From Amaurobius ferox (lineage: Eukaryota; Arthropoda; Arachnida; Araneae; Amaurobiidae): 64,000 nt of DNA. Where the stretch lies: NCBI GenBank assembly GCA_951213105.1, contig OX578134.1:137780793-137844792 (forward strand), written 5' to 3'. The position numbers and the translations under genes are program-made. Positions 59,031 to 64,000 of this stretch are shown piece by piece; the stretch's first letter is position 1, and the number at the start of each line of letters is the position of its first letter. The notes beneath the pieces were generated by a model, which saw only the letters and a program-made list of their open reading frames with translations, was not told the origin of the DNA and did no database searches.

Positions 59031-59738
59031 ACAGTTCACTGACACGCATTATCTGGAAAAACCCTTCCACTGCGGACCTGCGTCTTCCTTTTCACATCTC
59101 GCGTCACATGTGCCTCTACGCCACGGTAAAATAGTTCCCCTCTCCTCCGATCCGGGTTGGAGATATCAGCACAGTCTCCGAACTTTTTGATCCTACCTTA
59201 TATATCAGTAAAAGCGGCGCAGCATATCTGATTTTTATCTAATCATGTTCAACAACGAACTCGGCCTGTAAAACATTGGTTTTAGCAAATATCCAAATTT
59301 AAGAAAATGCTATTAAATTTTTAGGGAAATTATTGTCATCAGTTGCCATCACTAAAGAAAGTGCAGCACATGTAATATTTATTTGATCACGTTCAGCAAG
59401 GAAGTAAAGCACTTATGCATCATATATCCAAATTTAAAAAAATCGTTCAGGTTTTAGAGGAGGTACTTTTCGATAACGCACACATCAGTAAAGGGAGCAC
59501 AGTACACGCAATATTTATTGGATTCCGTTCAGCGATAAACCCGTCTTGTGAAACATCAATTAAAACCACTTACCGAAATTTCAGAAAATCTGTTTAAAAT
59601 AGTTTTAAAAGAGTTATCATTGGACAATATATACTAATAAAAATGGAGGGACGCAGTATATTCAGTTTTTGTTCACTTATGTTTAGCAATGAACTCGGTC
59701 TGTAAAATAATTTATACCATATATCCAAATTAAAAAAA

Positions 59739-60529
59739 TCTGATGTGGGCAACACATGAGTTTCCTTATATAATGTAATGAATTTACTACTTTTACAGTA
59801 AAAAAATAGGATTTTCTTGTAGTAGATACTAATATTCTTTCCAAGATATTGAATTTTCGACAATTAGTCGTCATTTTCATCGATTTAGCGTCATTTTTAT
59901 CCATTTGGCGAGATTTTCGTTAATTTGGCAACATTTCAAAAAAGTCGCCAAGTTGGCGACATTCCGCCAAATTCGTCGCCAAAATCTCGCCAAGCGTTAT
60001 GCACTAAGAAATAAGTTTTTCTTAAAGCAGATAAATGACTATTGGCGTTCAAATACAAAAGTATTATTCAAAGTATCTTTTTTCAAGAATGGAACGAGCT
60101 AGATCCACGAGAAGGATGTCACTCAATTTATCGCATGGTATTACATATGAAAAGTAAACATGTTTCTCAATAGGAAATATTTTTCTTTTTATTTTATATG
60201 ACTTTTTGATAATTTTTTTAAAAAATGTACAATATCTCGAGAACGGTTCACGTTAGCGTTCTAAAATTCATGTCAATCGTTTTCTAATGAAAAATTACAT
60301 AAGAAATGTCTATTTGCGTAACTTTATTAGTGGTTTTAATTTTTTGACGATTTTTTCAAAATTTCATTCGAAAATTTAGGTGGGTTCTGAACATTCGATT
60401 GCGTATAAAAACAATAGGCTTCCAGTGTTTACGGATTGTGATTTTTGTACCAAATTTGGTTCGAATCGGTCTATTCGTTCGTCAGTTATCGTCTCCACAG
60501 ACTCACTGACACACACACATACACACATA

Positions 60530-60567
<38 letters not shown>

Positions 60568-60693
60568 TCACTTCAAAAATGTTTGATTCGTGATCAGGGA
60601 TGCTTGAAACGTGCTCTCCCGTCGAAAACTCGAATTCGAATTTTCGACCCCGTCACAATACTTTCCTTATACATTATGTATATAAGGAAAGTA
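59739..60693 (+). mobile_element. Family B element, copy B3, inside the minisatellite
   Basis: 5' end TCTGATGTGGGCAACACATG after an A7 run and 3' hairpin ending TATAAGGAAAGTAA. One GCCAA/TTGGCGA module (59880-60000); (CA)n at 60501-60562. The surrounding tandem repeat gives the empty-site sequence ATATCCAAATTTAAAAAAAT, from which insertion without target duplication at an A/T step can be inferred. Confidence 0.85.
60501..60562. repeat. (CA)n microsatellite of B3
   Basis: CA repeats with CATA interruptions near the 3' end of B3. Confidence 0.95.
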
Positions 60694-60860
60694 AAAAGAA
60701 TCGGTTAAGTTTTAAAGGAGTTATTGTGACCAAAGGAGCTATCGTTGACGTGCAATTTTTATCAGACCACGTTCAGTAGCATACTCATCCTGTAAAACAT
60801 TAATGCACACCATATATTAAAAGAAGTTTTAGAGGAGTTATCGGCAGATAAGTCATGTGA

Positions 60861-61204
60861 ACAGATAGGCAGAAAGGCAGAAAGCAGTAAATCGCATCCA
60901 ATTCAAAAATAAAAAGCCGTCACTACCTCACTTCGATTATTCGCAAGAAATACCTTTTATTTGAAGCAAAAAGTGTGGATTACATATAGAAGAATTAATA
61001 AAAAAGAATTTTGTATATTTTCTTGGTTAATTTCAATCTAACTAGAACGAAAAGCATAGCTAATTATCTTTTATTATAAATTCACTCATTATAAGAGGGA
61101 AAAAAAAGAAACTCAATTTTTAGTTCGTATTATATAAAGAAAAGTATTTCAAAGAGTATTTTAACTAACATAAGACTCCGACAATTTATACATTATTTTA
61201 AATA
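60861..61204. other. Intergenic, nothing recognised
   Basis: AT-rich sequence without features. Confidence 0.45.
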
Positions 61205-63350
61205 TCTCAACGAGCAGATTAAAAAAAAATGCTGGGATGTGGCTCCACTCAATTTTCTCATACCAGAATCCTTATATATATATTTTTATTATGAATCTTT
61301 TTTTGCTAATTTTACAAGAAAAAATTCGAAAAATCTGTATCGTTGGATGGCCACAATTATGGCATCTTAACCTTCATTTTAAAGGGCTTATAATATTTCG
61401 ATTAATATCAATGTTGACAATGTAGCCCCTTTGGAGGGGGGTAACTGTCCCCCGCTAGGGGTCTAAGGACATCACGAACACAGAAATTGTATCGCAGTAA
61501 ATTTTTACTGCAGTGCTTGAAACTATTAACTTTCGTGTTTAATGATTTATAAATAACACCTTTTATGCACGATTATGTCAAATTTTGTTCTATTCTGCCA
61601 TGTTAAACAAATATATAATTTCGAATAAAATTTAGCTCGAAAAATTTCGTTCGAATTTTTAAAAAATTCTATCTAATTCTAGATTTTTTGATAAACAAAA
61701 TTGGTTATAAAATTTCGTGAAAGTCCATTAATATTTATGGCATCTATCCTGTGCACAAGAAATTGACCACAGACAGATGGCCATTCCTCTAAAAATAGTC
61801 AAAACGTGTTCCGGAGATCCTAAAACATATATTGACATCAAAATCGTACATTTCCCCGAAACCATTTATTTATTCTAAGCAGAGTAGAGATTCTAGATAT
61901 TTTTCACATTTTTAATCTACAATTCAAAGCCTTACAAATAAACTGCAATTGTAAAGCAAATGTTTCGTTAACTTGCGTGAAGCAAAGGCTGCATTAACCT
62001 GCGCGAAGCAGAGGTTGCATTAACTTGCGGGACTCGTAAGGTTAGAGATTCGGCCGCCAGATACCGCTGATTTTTAAGTTGGAATACTTGAACAATGAGC
62101 ACTGTATAATTATCTGCGTAATATACACTGGTATGCATGCAAATGCAGATGAATTATATAAATACGTGCGAAGTGATAATGGAACATATAAATACGCGTG
62201 GAGTTCACGCCTTGAAACAAGCGGTCACCTCTCTTTCTAACAGTCATTATTGCAAAGTACTCGTTAGGGCGCCACAAAATCACATTTGCTTGTCGCACAT
62301 AACGCATAACTAACTGTTCATCTAATTTACATAAATGCGAACCTTTGACGCGGTCCGTTAGGAAAGGGTTTGTCTCGGTTTTATTTTTATTTTTGATGCA
62401 CATTGTAACTGTGACTACTTCCTGCCTTGTTAGTAGAGCCCATTGTATTCATACTTAGCTGTATCTCCAGAAGACAGTAATTGTGGTCGATGCTATTCAG
62501 GGATACGTGTGTGCACTATTTATAAGTGGCAGAAATGGAAAAGGATTGTAGTTTTATTTACGCTATTTTTATTAATTTTATTTTCTTAAATGAAGGTTTA
62601 TTTAATTTCTTGTTACTTTCTAATGTGTAGTATTGAGAAAGTATTGTTTACACGAAATCTCTGTACATTCTATGCACTATAGAATATAGTATACACATAC
62701 TATAGAATATAGTATAAAGTTTAATTTTCGCGAAAATTTTCGATTTCGAGATTTTGATGCCAATATATGTTTTAAGACCGCTTGAACACGTTTTGATTAT
62801 TTTTCGAGTGACGTCCGTCTGTCTGATGTCTGTGGTCGATTTCTTGTGTAGACGGTAGTTGCTACAAATATTATTGGATTTTCACGAATCTTTATATCCG
62901 ATTTTGTTAGCGAAAAATCTAGAACTAATAGATTTCTTTTTTAATTTGAGTGAAAACATCGAAATTTATTCAAAATATTATATTTTTTTAACATGGCAGC
63001 ATAGGACAAAATTTGCTATAATCATGCATAAAAGGGATTATTTATGGTTCAACGATCACGAGACTTAACAGAGTTTCAATCATTGTCAAAAATAGACGAG
63101 ATATAATTTTTGTGTTCGTGACGTCATTGTCCCCCTCCGGGGGTACATTATCAAGTATGGTATCACTCAAAAGATTTTCTCAAGCCCTTTAAAGTGAAGG
63201 GTAACACACATTATAATTATAATCATTTGGATTAACAATACCAGATTTTTCAAAATGTTTCTTGTAAAATTTTGAAAAAACAAAATAAAATACAGGCTAT
63301 TTAAAAATGGATTATAGTATGAGAAAGTCGAGGAGTGGATCCACAAGTCA
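61205..63350. mobile_element. Long inverted-repeat element (~650-bp diverged arms)
   Basis: The left arm (61205-61880) and right arm (62700-63350) pair in several blocks. 61232-61275 (TGGCTCCACTCA, TTCTCATACCAGAATCC) pairs with 63310-63345. 61378-61395 (TTTTAAAGGGCTT) pairs with 63182-63200. 61425-61485 (AGGGGGGTAACTGTCC, ACATCACGAACACAGAAATT) pairs with 63105-63150. 61795-61850 (GTCAAAACGTGTTC, ATATATTGACATCAAAATC) pairs with 62745-62810. The centre has no domain-bearing frame but includes a GC-rich tandem repeat. A related fragment lies at 36485-36665. Probably a non-autonomous DNA transposon with long inverted repeats. Confidence 0.7.
61965..62040. repeat. ~28-bp tandem repeat, ~2.5 units
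   Basis: TTAACTTGCGTGAAGCAAAG GCTGCA is repeated as TTAACCTGCGCGAAGCAGAG GTTGCA and then TTAACTTGCGGGACTCG, inside the centre of the inverted-repeat element. Confidence 0.85.
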
Positions 63351-63547
63351 GTTAATATTTTTATCTTGTCGAAATGATCATATTGATCAGTAGTTCTAAA
63401 CTTTTTTGGTTACGAAACTCTTCTCGATGATTAAATAATGCAAAGAAAAAAAATTAATGTATGTGAGATTAAATATGACTAATTACTTTTAACTCTTATG
63501 CAACAGTTTTATTATGTGTTACTCTGTGCATATAGCATATTAACATC

Positions 63548-63930
63548 AGCAATCATGAAATTTAGTCAATTTGTTTTTCAGCTAGAGTGGTTACATACAT
63601 TGCACAGACAGACAGATACACAGACAGACAGACGGACAGTTACACAAGCAGACAGATACACAGACAGAGAGACAGATACACAGACATCACGCTAAAAATA
63701 CATTTTTTGAGTTCTAGAGTGCTTGAAATGTGTATATCCGTCGAAAACCCGAGTTGCGATTTTCGACATGATTCCAATTCTTTCCCTATACATTACCATA
63801 TATTGTAGGGAAAGTAATGATTAATTCGTGTCTAGAGATGTGTAAATTTTTTAAAATCCAAGTGCTCAATTTTCGACACCATCGCAGTACTTTTCACTTG
63901 CCTACCGTATTGCAGAGAAAGTTAAAGACA
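63548..63930 (+). mobile_element. Family A 3' fragments, two ends in tandem
   Basis: 63560-63812 is the last ~250 bases of an A element: TTTTTCAGCTAGAGTGG, a CAGA/CACAGA microsatellite (63603-63688), CCGTCGAAAACCCGAGTTGC and a hairpin ending TAGGGAAAGTAA. 63813-63930 is a second, more diverged A-type 3' end (TCAATTTTCGACACCATCGC, hairpin ending GCAGAGAAAGT). It repeats the pattern of duplicated termini seen at A1. Confidence 0.65.
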
Positions 63931-64000
63931 AAAAAAACAAAAAAACATTCCTTTTCGCGAGAAACCATTCTTTTTGAAACAAGAAAAACAAAAGCAGGAG

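Larger units (their letters stand above)
59205..60860. repeat. ~145-bp minisatellite interrupted by element B3
   Basis: Units near 59207, 59352, 59485 and 59640, then the fourth unit is split at 59738 by B3 and resumes at ~60693, with another unit to ~60860. Shared words: GTTCA(A/G)CAA(C/G)GAACTCGGCC, TGTAAAACATT and ATATCCAAATTTAA. Units are moderately diverged. Confidence 0.75.

Overview
The window looks like repeat-dominated intergenic DNA from an AT-rich eukaryotic nuclear genome. The evidence is long (TA)n, (CA)n and (CTGT)n microsatellites, Tc1-type transposons with TA target duplications, Penelope-like reverse transcriptases, short interspersed elements (SINEs) derived from 5S rRNA and tRNA, and no operons or ribosome binding sites. 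The repeat mix suggests an arthropod, perhaps a spider or another chelicerate; that is inference and no feature proves it. I see no host gene that I can support, no functional rRNA or tRNA gene and no CRISPR array. Almost every long open frame is a transposon relic, a translated microsatellite or chance.

Layout. 0.3-1.2 kb: a foldback element. 3.5-8.2 kb: three members of a noncoding family with Helitron-like ends (called A and B here) and a GC-rich degenerate repeat. 9.0-10.6 and 16.7-17.7 kb: two 5'-truncated copies of one Penelope-like element (PLE-1). 10.9-13.6 kb: three A elements head to tail. 14.1-16.7 kb: a second Penelope-like element (PLE-2) with a nearly intact endonuclease-free reverse transcriptase, bracketed by inverted repeats of about 440 bp and carrying a convergent 93-codon frame. 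18.7-21.4 kb: SINE fragment, hAT-like ends, a family C element and a 68-bp minisatellite. 22-27 kb: mostly unrecognised sequence. 27.5-32.5 kb: B and A fragments, a foldback with hammerhead-like cores and degenerate tandem repeats. 33.2-43.5 kb: three Tc1-like transposons, 5S-derived SINEs and a 177-bp satellite. 43.7-50.8 kb: element B2, a Tc1 relic, and a family C element carrying two SINEs inserted one after the other at a single site. 52.5-54.1 kb: a long (TA)n array and a Tc1 element. 56.3-60.9 kb: family C, a Tc1/mariner mosaic, and a minisatellite split by element B3. 61.2-63.35 kb: a long inverted-repeat element, then A fragments to the end.

The elements interact mainly by nesting and shared ends. 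A and B share their first ~20 bases and a 3'-terminal hairpin, which suggests one transposition machinery; their tandem arrays and lack of target duplication fit rolling-circle (Helitron/Helentron-type) transposition, although no Rep/helicase is present here. The most unusual object is PLE-2; the second is the 5S-tRNA composite SINE family; the third is the foldback with hammerhead-like cores on both arms.
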